A stretch of 64,000 bases of DNA from Phytophthora colocasiae (Eukaryota > Oomycota > Peronosporomycetes > Peronosporales > Peronosporaceae): assembly GCA_018806915.1 (NCBI GenBank), contig JAGKQI010000098.1, positions 1,798,001-1,862,000 on the forward strand. Direction: 5' to 3'. Of the stretch, positions 18,114 through 27,297 are shown one piece after another. The notes under the pieces are model-generated. The model had not been told where the DNA came from. It did not search any database and was given only the letters and a program-made list of their open reading frames with translations. A program made the position numbers and the translations under genes. Each line of letters opens with the position of its first letter. Position 1 is the first letter of the stretch.

Positions 18114-20738
18114 TTACCGCTTCTTGATGATGGCTTTGCTTCTGGTGGGTGCACCATGGCTCTTTCCCTTGATGTTCCCCTTACCGCGCTTCGACCTCGC
18201 ACCGGAAGTGACCTTAACACCACGGGAGCGAGCCTTGCGCTTCTCCTCCTTACGGATCTTGCCCTCGCTCATCAGCTCGTCCTTGGCAAATTTATTCACG
18301 CTGCTGCGCTTGCCCATGACGGCGGCACCACGCGGCTTCCTGCCGTTGCGGTAGTCCAGCTTCCGGCCTCCAGCATCGTCGTCGTCCTCCACTTCAACAC
18401 CGCCGCCTGCCACACGCTTGTGCTGCTTCTGCTGCCACTTCCGGTATACCTCACCAACCTGTTGTTTCTTGCGCACGTTAACGCCGCTCTCGTTACGGCG
18501 CTTGAGCGTTCCTTGACTCGTGAGTTCACCTGCAGTCGTCTTGACGAATTTCTTCTTACGGACATCCCAGTGAAGAATACGCCTCTTCTTGTTCATTTCA
18601 ATGGCCTCGTCAGGGTTCACGTCAAGGATGGCTTCCTCCAGTCGTGCCTCAGCGAACGCGTTCACCTTGCCTCCGTCCGCGTTCTTAGCCAGGAATCCTT
18701 CCGTCGTGTAGTCACCGTCCTTCATGTAGCCGATGTAGTTGTCATCATCCTTGAAAGACGCGCCTTCACCTTCCTCCTGCTCCTTGTTAGTGGTTGTAGA
18801 CTCCTTAGCAGCAGTGAGCTCCTTCATAATTTCCTCCTCCTTTTCACCAGCAGCAACGCGCTTCTTGAGCTGCTTGCGCTCGTGTTTCGATAAGAAAACC
18901 TTCTTCTGCACCGGGACAGCTTCCTCCTCAACTTGTTCCTCTTTCTCCTCCTTTTTCGTACCCGTAAGTCCCTCGTCAGCAGCGTCAGCAGCTTCTTCCT
19001 TCTCGGCGACAGCGTTCAGAGCAGCAGCTTCTTCCTTCGCCTTTGCCTTATCAGTGGCCTTCGTTGTCTCCGTTGCAATGATCTTGCCATGCAGCTTGCG
19101 CTTCTTTACCATCATCTGTACACCAGGTGACGAGCGCTTCGCCGAAGCGTGAGCGCCAGCAGCAATTTCAAAAATCGTCTGTGGAGGACGAAACGTTTGA
19201 AGCGACTCAATGTACGCAGCCTTGTCAGCCTTGCTCTCGTCCAGAATGTACTCCTGTTGGAATAGAGGATGAACCTTCTTCACCGCTAGCTCCTTTCCTC
19301 GACGGATCGAGTTCTTCGATGGATCTGCTCGAGTGCGCGCGTATGCCTTGTACGCGTTGTCACAGACCTTCACAAGTGGTGACACGTGCGGGTGGCTGCG
19401 CATGAGCTCTTGAATGGCCTCGTTCTCCTGATCAATCAGTTCGTTCGGGAACGCACCATAGTGGACATCCTCCACACGCATCGTACTGAGCGAGTACGGC
19501 TTCGTGCCAGCACTTTCCTCTGGCGACGAGTCTTCCAGGCGACGACCAATGTACAAGTGCAAGTCGACCATGAACGGCGATTCATCTGGGTCCACGAAGC
19601 TGAACGCAGTACCGCTGCGACCAGCACGAGCTGCACGACCGACACGATGCACGAACAGCTTGGCTGTCGGTGGGAATGAGTAGTTGAGCACGTTATTCAG
19701 CAGCGGAATATCAATACCACGAGCAGCCACATCCGTCACAATGAGCAGACTGGTCTTCTTGGCTCGGAACTTGCCCAGGTTAATCTTACGTGAAGCTTGA
19801 TCCATGTCACCGTACGCACATGAAGCTTCAATGTGGTTGGCTGCCAGCAGAGCATGCAAGAACTCGACGTGGTGGCGAGTAGCAGCGAAGACGATAGTCT
19901 GGTCGTTCTTAGGCAGGAATTCTCGTACCATATACAGGAACAGTGCAGGTTTGTCCAGAGATCGCACCGTAAAGAACGCCATCTTCAAATTCTCCGAGAT
20001 CTTGTTCTCCACATCCAGACGAATAAGTTCCGGGTCGCTAAGACCAGCTCGTGCGAACTGTACCAGAGCCTTTGGCAACGTAGCAGAGAACAGCAGCGTC
20101 TGTCGACTCGTAGGCATATTCTTCAAAATCTCTTGCAGTTGCTCGGCAAAACCCATCTCGAAAATACGATCAGCCTCATCGAAGACTACGTACTCCACTG
20201 CCTTCAAGTTAAAGTCGGGGATTTCTTGCAGGTGGTGCATGAGACGACCAGGCGTAGCTACGATCACGTCCGGGTTAGCTGCAATAGCTTCGAACTGTTG
20301 GTCCATTCCTTCACCACCAACAATCAGCGCCATCTTAAGGGACGTGAACTTGGACAATTGCTTAGCGAACCGCAGCGTTTGCACTGCCAGTTCACGCGTG
20401 GGGGAAAGCACCACAGCTCGTACACCAATTTTAGTAGAGTGTTCCTTGAGTTTCTCGACCATAGGGATCAAAAAGGCCGCGGTTTTACCAGAACCAGTAC
20501 GCGCCATAGCCACACAGTCCTTACCGGACAGTACAATAGGCAGCGACTTGCGTTGAATTGGCGTTGGCACTTTGTATCCCATGGCCATGACACCGCGGAA
20601 CACCGTCGGACTTAGTCCGAGGTGCTGGAAGCCTCCTACACCCGCTCCTTTGCCGTTGCTCTTGCCATGCGTCGTACCTGCATCTGCCTTCCCATTGGCT
20701 CCTTTCTTGCTCTTCTTCAGCAGATCGTCGCCCGCCAT
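18114..20738 (-). CDS. DDX54: DEAD-box RNA helicase DDX54/Dbp10
   Basis: An 874-aa ATP-dependent RNA helicase of the Dbp10/DDX54 family, acting in the nucleolus in 60S subunit assembly. All DEAD-box motifs are visible: Q motif GYKVPTPIQRKSLP, motif I ARTGSGKT, Ia PTRELAVQ, II FDEADRIFEMGF, III SATLPK, then IATRH-type region, V TDVAARGID and VI HRVGRAARAGRSG. The long C terminus has Glu/Lys-rich coiled coil and the DBP10CT signature (RRILHWDVRKKKFV) followed by Lys/Arg-rich nucleolar signals. ATG 20738 (MAGDDLLKKSKKG) is used; the frame upstream has no ATG. The 166-bp spacer to the divergent RING gene holds GTCATTGAATTTG, initiator-like. Confidence 0.95.
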   Translation of the reverse strand: MAGDDLLKKSKKGANGKADAGTTHGKSNGKGAGVGGFQHLGLSPTVFRGVMAMGYKVPTPIQRKSLPIVLSGKDCVAMARTGSGKTAAFLIPMVEKLKEHSTKIGVRAVVLSPTRELAVQTLRFAKQLSKFTSLKMALIVGGEGMDQQFEAIAANPDVIVATPGRLMHHLQEIPDFNLKAVEYVVFDEADRIFEMGFAEQLQEILKNMPTSRQTLLFSATLPKALVQFARAGLSDPELIRLDVENKISENLKMAFFTVRSLDKPALFLYMVREFLPKNDQTIVFAATRHHVEFLHALLAANHIEASCAYGDMDQASRKINLGKFRAKKTSLLIVTDVAARGIDIPLLNNVLNYSFPPTAKLFVHRVGRAARAGRSGTAFSFVDPDESPFMVDLHLYIGRRLEDSSPEESAGTKPYSLSTMRVEDVHYGAFPNELIDQENEAIQELMRSHPHVSPLVKVCDNAYKAYARTRADPSKNSIRRGKELAVKKVHPLFQQEYILDESKADKAAYIESLQTFRPPQTIFEIAAGAHASAKRSSPGVQMMVKKRKLHGKIIATETTKATDKAKAKEEAAALNAVAEKEEAADAADEGLTGTKKEEKEEQVEEEAVPVQKKVFLSKHERKQLKKRVAAGEKEEEIMKELTAAKESTTTNKEQEEGEGASFKDDDNYIGYMKDGDYTTEGFLAKNADGGKVNAFAEARLEEAILDVNPDEAIEMNKKRRILHWDVRKKKFVKTTAGELTSQGTLKRRNESGVNVRKKQQVGEVYRKWQQKQHKRVAGGGVEVEDDDDAGGRKLDYRNGRKPRGAAVMGKRSSVNKFAKDELMSEGKIRKEEKRKARSRGVKVTSGARSKRGKGNIKGKSHGAPTRSKAIIKKR

Positions 20739-20904
20739 TGCAGTCCGTTGCTTGACGTCAAGTGGAACGGAGCTCTTCCGACTGTGAAAGCACTGGAAGG
20801 CAGGCACCAATCCAACTGACAGTTTTGATTGGATAATACAAATTCAATGACGGAATATGATTGGCGCCTGGATTTGAACCGGCCGCCATATTCAAGTCAA
20901 GATT

Positions 20905-21798
20905 ATGTCGCTGGGGAACCGCACGGACCCGGACGCGGCGGCGCAGGACGAAGACGACTGGGCTGTGCGGGATGACGACGCCGTATTGACTTCACATGAA
21001 GTACAGGCAGCGGTAGACCCTCCGGCTTCCTCTAATGGCCAAGTGGACGCTTCAACGAACGATCAGAATGAAGACACTCGCGCTGCGGACTTGGCGGTGT
21101 TGGGAGACGCCTGTCCGATCTGTTTACAGACGCTGGAGGACCCTGTGATGCTTACAGTTTGCTACCACGTGTACTGCTTCGAGTGTTTGAGCACATGGGT
21201 GCACAGTTTGGCGCTACATGGCGTGGAACCGCCTACGTGTCCACTGTGTAAAGCTTCGTTCCAGGAAGTGTACGCGAATGTCCGCAGTGAGACGGACTTT
21301 GAGCTGTTTCGCTTTTCAGGGAGACGGATACAGGACCAAGGAGACCGAAACAGACAGAGAGATAACGACAGCAACCGACAGAGATTGAGGCGTCGCTCTC
21401 TTGTCTATCGACGCCACATGAGACTCGTTCGTGTGGCTGGAAAGGAAGTTGAAGATGGACACGCTCTTCCGAAGATGCACAAAGTTAAAGGAGAATACGA
21501 AGTCTGGATGGAGAGGGAGTTGCGGGCGTGTATTGGACGGGATATCGATCTCACAGTGCTTGTAGCCATTATCCAGTGCTGTCTGAACAAGATCGGCCAG
21601 TGTGGAGCCAAGAAATGCTACGACGAGCTGCAGCAAGCGCTCACACCGTTTCTGTATGAGGACGCGGCACATTTCGTGCGAGAACTGGCCTACTTTTTGG
21701 GCTCGAGGTTGAATCTCGAGGCTTACGACGCTGCTGTGGAGTATCGGTGTGAAAATGCTGCCGAGTGTACAAACGCGCTGTGCTGTGCGAGCAGATAA
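20905..21798 (+). CDS. RING-finger E3 ligase, TOPORS-like
   Basis: A 297-aa protein with an acidic N-terminal tail and a C3HC4 RING finger at about residues 70-115: CPIC, then CYHVYCFECL, then CPLC. RING fingers recruit E2 enzymes for ubiquitin transfer. The C-terminal half (LRACIGRDIDLTVLVAIIQ ... YDELQQALTPFLYEDAAHFV) resembles the helical region following the RING in Topors/ICP0-type nuclear E3 proteins, which also act on SUMO. The N-terminal ATG lies in a good context. Topors assignment is by pattern only; a generic RING E3 is the safe call. Confidence 0.8.
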   Translation: MSLGNRTDPDAAAQDEDDWAVRDDDAVLTSHEVQAAVDPPASSNGQVDASTNDQNEDTRAADLAVLGDACPICLQTLEDPVMLTVCYHVYCFECLSTWVHSLALHGVEPPTCPLCKASFQEVYANVRSETDFELFRFSGRRIQDQGDRNRQRDNDSNRQRLRRRSLVYRRHMRLVRVAGKEVEDGHALPKMHKVKGEYEVWMERELRACIGRDIDLTVLVAIIQCCLNKIGQCGAKKCYDELQQALTPFLYEDAAHFVRELAYFLGSRLNLEAYDAAVEYRCENAAECTNALCCASR

Positions 21799-21876
21799 GT
21801 GTAAAAAAGGATGCGCCGAGGCGCTTTTGTTCCATGAACTAGCACACAGGAGAGTGAATCTACCGGTTGGCTACTT

Positions 21877-22967
21877 TTATGCCTTGCCCAATACGAGAGC
21901 AAGCAGCGCCATGCGTACGTACATGCCGTTCTCCATCTGGCGGAAGTAGGCAGCACGCGGGTCGTTGTCCACTTCCTTAGCGATCTCGCCAACGCGCGGT
22001 AACGGGTGCATAATGATCATCTTGGCCTTAGCGTCTTTGATGCTGTCCAGAGTGATGCGGAAGCTGTCCTTCACAGCGTTATAGTCTGCCTCGTTCTCAA
22101 ACCGTTCCTTCTGCACACGAGTGACGTACAGCACATCGGTATGGTTGATAACCGACTCCAGGTCCGCCGTCTCGTTCTGCTGGATACCCTGTGCTGCTAG
22201 CTCGTCGTACACGTAGCGCGGCATCTTCAAGCTCTCCGGAGAAACGTAGTTGAACGTCGCACCGTACATGGCTAGCAGCTTGGAGAGGGAGTGCACCGTG
22301 CGACCGTACTTTAGGTCTCCGACCATAGTGACGACTTTGCCCTTGAGGTTCTCCAGGTCTCCGAACTCGCTGTAGATCGTGTACAGATCCAGCATCGCCT
22401 GGGTCGGGTGCTCACCCACTCCGTCTCCTGCGTTCAGCACGGGTTTCTTGGTAGCTTCAGCAGCAACGAGAGCACTTCCTTTGATCGGGTGACGAAGCAC
22501 AACCACATCAGCGTAGCACTCCAGACAGCGGATCGTATCGTGCAGCGTCTCTCCCTTTTGACTGCTAGACGACGTCTCATTAACGCACACGACGAGGCCT
22601 CCAAGACGTTTCATCGCTGCTTGGAAGGAGCTACTCGTGCGTGTAGACGGCTCCATGAACACATTGGCCAGCAGCTAATAAACAGCACAATGTCAGCAAT
22701 TAAATCTTCCTACATGTTGCAAATTCAGAGCGGATACCTTTCCCTTAAGAAGATCATTGGCACCTTGCGTCTTCACCATTGTCTTCATCTCATCCGCCAC
22801 ATTCAGCACGCGTCTGTTTGAATATTTACAACAATAATTAAGCAAAGAAAAAACTATAGAAATTACCATACGTACTGCGCACTCTCCTTGCCGAACTGCG
22901 CGATGGAAAGGATGTTCTCCCCCGCCCAAGAGCCCACCGCCGTCTTCCCGTCCAATTGCCGAGCCAT
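21877..22967 (-). CDS. pyrB: Aspartate carbamoyltransferase, stand-alone
   Basis: Three exons in phase, 22967-22876, 22813-22738, 22674-21877; 321 aa. It catalyses carbamoyl phosphate plus aspartate to carbamoyl aspartate, the committed step of pyrimidine synthesis. Carbamoyl-phosphate and aspartate site motifs are all present: [53 protein letters not shown] and HPLPR. The length equals a bacterial catalytic chain; there is no CAD-type fusion and no regulatory subunit nearby, so a simple trimer is expected, as in plants. The N terminus ([14 protein letters not shown]) has no obvious organelle leader. The gene converges on the RING gene, their stops about 80 bp apart. Confidence 0.92.
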
Positions 22968-23082
22968 TCTTGCCACTAAAACAAAAATGGCGTTTTTATG
23001 TAAACAACATCGATTGCTATTCGGAGTCCCTGCTATATTGTATAATTCTAAAACATATTTAGTTTGACTCCAGTGATGATTT

Positions 23083-23282
23083 GTGGAAATCCCCCAATCA
23101 TCCTGTGCACCAGACAGCGCGAATTAGACAGCGAAAACTTACTACGGTAGATACAGTATAAACAAGACATGCTAGCGAACACACCATGTTGCTTTCGTTG
23201 CAGAGGCGCGCATGTATCGCTCGCACTACAACGATGTAAGCGCGAAGTAACGGCGGATGGCGTTACTTAGGGGGATTTCCAC
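23083..23282. mobile_element. Possible 200-bp MITE
   Basis: A perfect 13-bp inverted repeat, GTGGAAATCCCCC at 23083-23095 and its complement at 23270-23282, brackets 200 bp of non-coding sequence in the spacer between the ATCase and HTH-M20 genes. Size and ends fit a MITE, but I see no clear target duplication and the repeat does not extend, so chance or a regulatory stem is possible. Confidence 0.4.
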
Positions 23283-23286
23283 GAGA

Positions 23287-23320
23287 GTAACGATAAGAAA
23301 GTAACGATAAGAAAGTAACG
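23287..23320. repeat. 14-bp tandem repeat
   Basis: GTAACGATAAGAAA is repeated twice, followed by GTAACG, directly after the right end of the 200-bp inverted-repeat unit and about 120 bp upstream of the HTH-M20 start. It contains GATAAG, a GATA-factor core. Confidence 0.8.
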
Positions 23321-23413
23321 CTAGGTGACCATTTTTTGGGTTGGTTGAATCTACTGTTCTTTCTCGATAAAGTACGACAATTAACGTCTGGACAGCACTT
23401 CACCGCGTACTTA

Positions 23414-23420
23414 TCATTCC
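23414..23420 (+). promoter_or_regulatory. Initiator-like TCATTCC
   Basis: TCATTCC matches the oomycete initiator consensus TCATTYY and lies 22 bp before ATG 23443, a plausible transcription start for the HTH-M20 gene. No separate FPR is evident. Confidence 0.35.
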
Positions 23421-23442
23421 TCTTCAAGACGTTACCGCAGAT

Positions 23443-25620
23443 ATGAGCGAGGAGACGCATGAGCACAGCGATAATGAGCCCAAGAAGGGCAAACAGGGCT
23501 CAGGGAAGCGGCTGAATGACCGTCAGCGTGTGGACATTATCCAAATGGCCGAGAACAGCAAGATCTCCAAGCGACAGCTGGCTGATAAGTTCGGTGTGAG
23601 TGAAGCTGCTATCCGTAAGCTATTACTGAAGAAGGACGACTTCCTACGTCGCTATTATGATACACCAGAGGAGATCCGCGACCAGCGACTACGTGGCAAG
23701 AGCACTCGCTCGACAGTTCATGATTCAGATAGCGGACAATCGGTTAATACCGCTGGAACCGGTAACGGGTCTGTGCCGCATTCGGCCGCTACAACGCCCA
23801 CTGCTAGCAGTGGACATGCTGTTGGATATGGCAAAAGCCTGTATCCACCTGATGACCCGTGGAAACAAGGTCTTCACGCTATGCTAGCTAAAGTCACGCC
23901 GTTTCTTAAAAACTTCACACAGAGTAAAAGTTCGGTGCAAATTGCAGCTAATGCACTTGATGCGGCGCTAGCTGCGTCATCTACTGGCCAAGCAGAGACT
24001 GTTAATGTGGACGGTGTGGCAGCGGCTGCAGTAGCTGAAGCAGAAGCAGCTAGCGTCGCTCAGAACGAGGATCTGGACTGGATCGGCTTCTCACGCATGT
24101 TGCGGGATATCCGACGTGCTTTCCACAGATACCCGGAGACCGGATATCAGGAATTCCGCACACAGGCTTTTATCCGCCGGTTCTGTGAGCAGGCACTGCA
24201 TATCCCGGGCAAAAACATCCGTGAAATGGCGTCTACCGGCCTCATTGTGGACGTTTGCTACGAGAATGCAACGATTTCGACTGCAGACAACCGGAAGCTG
24301 CCAGTTCTCGCCTTCCGTGCTGACATGGATGCACTTCCCATTGAAGAATTGAACGACCATTTGCCGTACTGCTCCACTCAGAAAGGAGGACGCAAAGAGC
24401 TACGCAAGCGCAAGAAGCGAAAGAGCTCGAACCCGCAACCTTCTTCACCCAAGAAACCGCAGGAGGAGACGGAGGAGACGCCGTCTGAAAACAATGGTTT
24501 TGCTTCCACTGGAACCTGTGACGTGAGCCCTGATGTCAACATGGACGCCCCACCCGCGAGTTTGTTGCCTGCGCCATCAACGATCACTACCACGACGATC
24601 GGTGCCCCACCCCCGCCCAGTGCTGGGGGAGATGATGATGAGGAGTTTCAGATCTCAACCGCTGCTGCACACATGTGTGGTCATGACGGTCACATGGTAA
24701 TGGTACTGGGACTGTGCGCGATGGTGGTGCGCAGTGCTCATTTGCTTCCAGAGGATACTTTCGTGCGTTTCCTGTTCCAGCCAGCCGAGGAAGGACCAGG
24801 TGGAGCCATGAAGATGATCGAGGATGGCGCACTTACCGATGTGGATGAGGTATACGGATGCCACAACGCTCCTTTCCCATTGTACAGCATTCACGTGCGT
24901 CCTGGAGCGGTCATGGCTCACGAAGTCGAGTTCTCTATTGATATTCACGGTATTGGTGGCCACGGATCTGCGCCACAGCAATGCGTTGATCCAATCCTGG
25001 CTGGTTCAGCTGTGGTGCAGGCGCTGCAGTCGGTTGTGAGTCGCTCCTTATCGCCAATGGACACGGCCGTTGTGTCGGTCACTCAGTTCCGCGGTGGTGA
25101 TGCGAACAACGTGATTCCGTCTCGTGTGTTCCTTGGCGGAACAATTCGTGACTTTGATCTCCAAATTGCCGAGAAAATCAAGGATCGTGTGGCCAAGCTG
25201 GTGCATTCAACGTGTGCAGCCTACGGAGCTACAGCCAGTGTACACTTCCTGGATGGTTATGCCCCTGTGATCAACCCTCACGTGGAGACGCGTCAAGTGC
25301 AGCAGATTGCCATGGATGCGGGGTTGTACGTGAGTGAGGAGGGTTTGCCTCTCATGGCTGCTGAAGACTTTTCGTACTTCCTGCAGGAACGCAAGGGTTG
25401 CTACTTCTTTTTGGGCACGAAAGAGGACGGAGATACGGAGAAAATGCGTGCGCTGCACTCGAACCACTACGACTTCAACGACAAGGCCATTCCGCTAGGC
25501 ATCCGGTTGTTCATGGGGATTCTACAGTCCCGCTTCAAATGTGAACTCTACAGCGCTGAGGAGATGCAGGCTTTCCAATTGGCCATGGAGCGAGTCATGA
25601 TCAACGTCACTGTAGTGTAG
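23443..25620 (+). CDS. HTH domain fused to M20 amidohydrolase
   Basis: A 725-aa single-exon fusion. Residues about 22-70 are a CENP-B/psq-type helix-turn-helix (LNDRQRVDIIQMAEN ... ISKRQLADKFGVSEAAIRKLL). After a Ser/Ala-rich linker, an M20 metallopeptidase/amidohydrolase starts near 205 (FSRMLRDIRRAFHRYPETGYQE, as in IAA-amino-acid and hippurate hydrolases). Metal ligands and the catalytic Glu are kept: MCGHDGHM, FQPAEEGPGGA, CHNAPF and the terminal HSNHYDFND; the dimerisation domain (HGIGGHGSAPQQ) is also intact. Oddity: between RADMDALPIEE and MCGHDGH, where related enzymes have about 20 residues, there is an insertion of roughly 85 containing a basic NLS-like patch (RKELRKRKKRK, near 316) and an acidic stretch. 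It appears to be an active hydrolase targeted to DNA in the nucleus. Substrate unknown. Confidence 0.88.
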   Translation: MSEETHEHSDNEPKKGKQGSGKRLNDRQRVDIIQMAENSKISKRQLADKFGVSEAAIRKLLLKKDDFLRRYYDTPEEIRDQRLRGKSTRSTVHDSDSGQSVNTAGTGNGSVPHSAATTPTASSGHAVGYGKSLYPPDDPWKQGLHAMLAKVTPFLKNFTQSKSSVQIAANALDAALAASSTGQAETVNVDGVAAAAVAEAEAASVAQNEDLDWIGFSRMLRDIRRAFHRYPETGYQEFRTQAFIRRFCEQALHIPGKNIREMASTGLIVDVCYENATISTADNRKLPVLAFRADMDALPIEELNDHLPYCSTQKGGRKELRKRKKRKSSNPQPSSPKKPQEETEETPSENNGFASTGTCDVSPDVNMDAPPASLLPAPSTITTTTIGAPPPPSAGGDDDEEFQISTAAAHMCGHDGHMVMVLGLCAMVVRSAHLLPEDTFVRFLFQPAEEGPGGAMKMIEDGALTDVDEVYGCHNAPFPLYSIHVRPGAVMAHEVEFSIDIHGIGGHGSAPQQCVDPILAGSAVVQALQSVVSRSLSPMDTAVVSVTQFRGGDANNVIPSRVFLGGTIRDFDLQIAEKIKDRVAKLVHSTCAAYGATASVHFLDGYAPVINPHVETRQVQQIAMDAGLYVSEEGLPLMAAEDFSYFLQERKGCYFFLGTKEDGDTEKMRALHSNHYDFNDKAIPLGIRLFMGILQSRFKCELYSAEEMQAFQLAMERVMINVTVV

Positions 25621-25823
25621 TCAAACCAGTGTAACATGCTACGAGGACGCTTGGTGGACACTTCTTCGTAAATCTGGATGATTTATAAAAAATATTCCAC
25701 TTTTCACATTGTAGATAGAGCTACAACTTGCCGCCACGTTAAAGGTTCACCCGTTCGCTGATTGGCAATCAGTCTAGATAAAAAGCTGCAAACGACAGCG
25801 CTACAAATCGGTACTGTATCAAC

Positions 25824-27126
25824 ATGGCGGATAGGAAGCTCAGCGGACGGCAAATGATGGAGCTGTTCTACACGGAGGTAGAGCGGCCTGCACCTGCTGA
25901 TGGTGTAGGAGAGGACTCGGACCTGCCCACCTTGTTCCGATGCAAGTGCGGTAAGACACGCGCTCAGCGACTCAAACACGGATACACCAACCTGGTGCAG
26001 CATATTCTGGTAAAACACCCCGAATGGGTGGTGGCCGCCACCCGCGAAGCTCACCCGAGCCCCACTCCTGCGTTGGCCAGCACCAAGTCCCCACCATCAA
26101 AGAAAAATGGCAAGGCGCGTGTAGAGACTGGAGCGAATGATGAAGAGGAAATGAATGAGGAAGTGACCAGCAACGACCCTGTTTCGGAGCAAAGTTCGGT
26201 GAGTGCACAACAGTCGACTGTATCGTCGACGGTGCAAAAGCGTTCGGACTATTTGTCGTGGGACGACTATTTCATGAGCGTTGCCTTCTTGAGTGCTATG
26301 CGTTCGAAAGGTTTGTGGATGTTTAATAGCTTCCGGGCTGTAAATTGTTGCTGATGGTGGGTTGTGGTGTGGAACTAGATCCGTCAACTCAAGTTGGGGC
26401 ATGGTGTGTGGAAATTGAAGGAGTGTTGGTGCTTTTAGGACTAATTTTGCTGTTTCAAGTATTGTGAATCCAGAGCGGAAGATCGTTGGAATCGGATACA
26501 ACGGATTCCCTAATGGTTGTGGAGATGATGAATTGCCCTGGGCACGTGAGAGTGAGACCAACTCACCCCTCGACACCAAGTACCCGGTAAAAATCCTTAT
26601 CTAGACACTACCACTGGTATATTCCCTAACTTTTCTTCAGTATGTTTGCCACGCAGAGATGAATGCCATATTAAACAAGAACTCGACCGACGTCAAAGGA
26701 TGCACGGTACGGTACAGCGCGTCTGTCATGTGTTGATTTCCCTTCACTACTCTAACTTGTTCAATGTCATACAGATATATGTGGCGCTTTTCCCGTGCAA
26801 TGAATGCGCCAAGCTTATTATTCAGGTGCTGGTTATTGTTCTGCGAGTATCATTCCTACGGACAGCAAGTAACTGGTTCTGGTGTTGTCCTGTGTTCCTA
26901 CAGAGCGGCATCTCGCGCGTCGTCTACTGTTCCGATAAGTACAACAAAGAGTACGTTCCGAGTCTGATCCTAAGATTCGAAATGACTCGATCTCTAACAC
27001 GTTGACTCATTCTGCAGTTGGAAGTTCGTGGCATCACGCCGGCTCTTGGACATGGCCGGTGTCAAGTACGTGCAGCACCAGCTCCAAGCCTCCAAGGTCG
27101 TGATCGACTTCACTTCGGTCATGTAG
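25824..27126 (+). CDS. DCTD: BED-like zinc finger fused to dCMP deaminase
   Basis: Seven exons in phase: 25824-26310, 26379-26403, 26460-26586, 26641-26706, 26775-26825, 26904-26950, 27018-27126; 303 aa. Residues about 35-72 form a BED-type finger ([12 protein letters not shown] ... [17 protein letters not shown]-x-C then H-x4-H). A Ser/Glu-rich linker follows. From about 148 comes a deoxycytidylate deaminase ([30 protein letters not shown]), with zinc ligands and the proton-shuttling Glu in CHAEMNAI and PCNEC. The enzyme converts dCMP to dUMP for dTTP synthesis. A DNA-binding finger ahead of this enzyme is unexpected. The finger lies wholly in exon 1 with the start of the deaminase. All catalytic residues remain, so activity is likely. 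Confidence 0.88.
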
Positions 27127-27297
27127 CGAAGCTACTTCAGTAGAGCACCAAGTCGCCATCACGCGACGAAAGAATTCAAACGTATGACATCAAGATGGAT
27201 CAAAAAGGTCTATTATCATCCGCCTGCAATCGGAGAAACTTGATGACAAAAGCCTATCGAAGATAGAAACAAAAAGGAGCTACGTGGAGCAAAAAAC

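Noticed and set aside
18081..20615. Several plus-strand frames opposite DDX54
   Set aside because: Shadows of the helicase; no domain and no independent promoter.
20850..20885. tRNA-like B-box (GGTTCAAATCC on the minus strand)
   Set aside because: The bases around it do not form a T stem, and no acceptor or anticodon stem can be drawn; it lies in the divergent DDX54/RING promoter.
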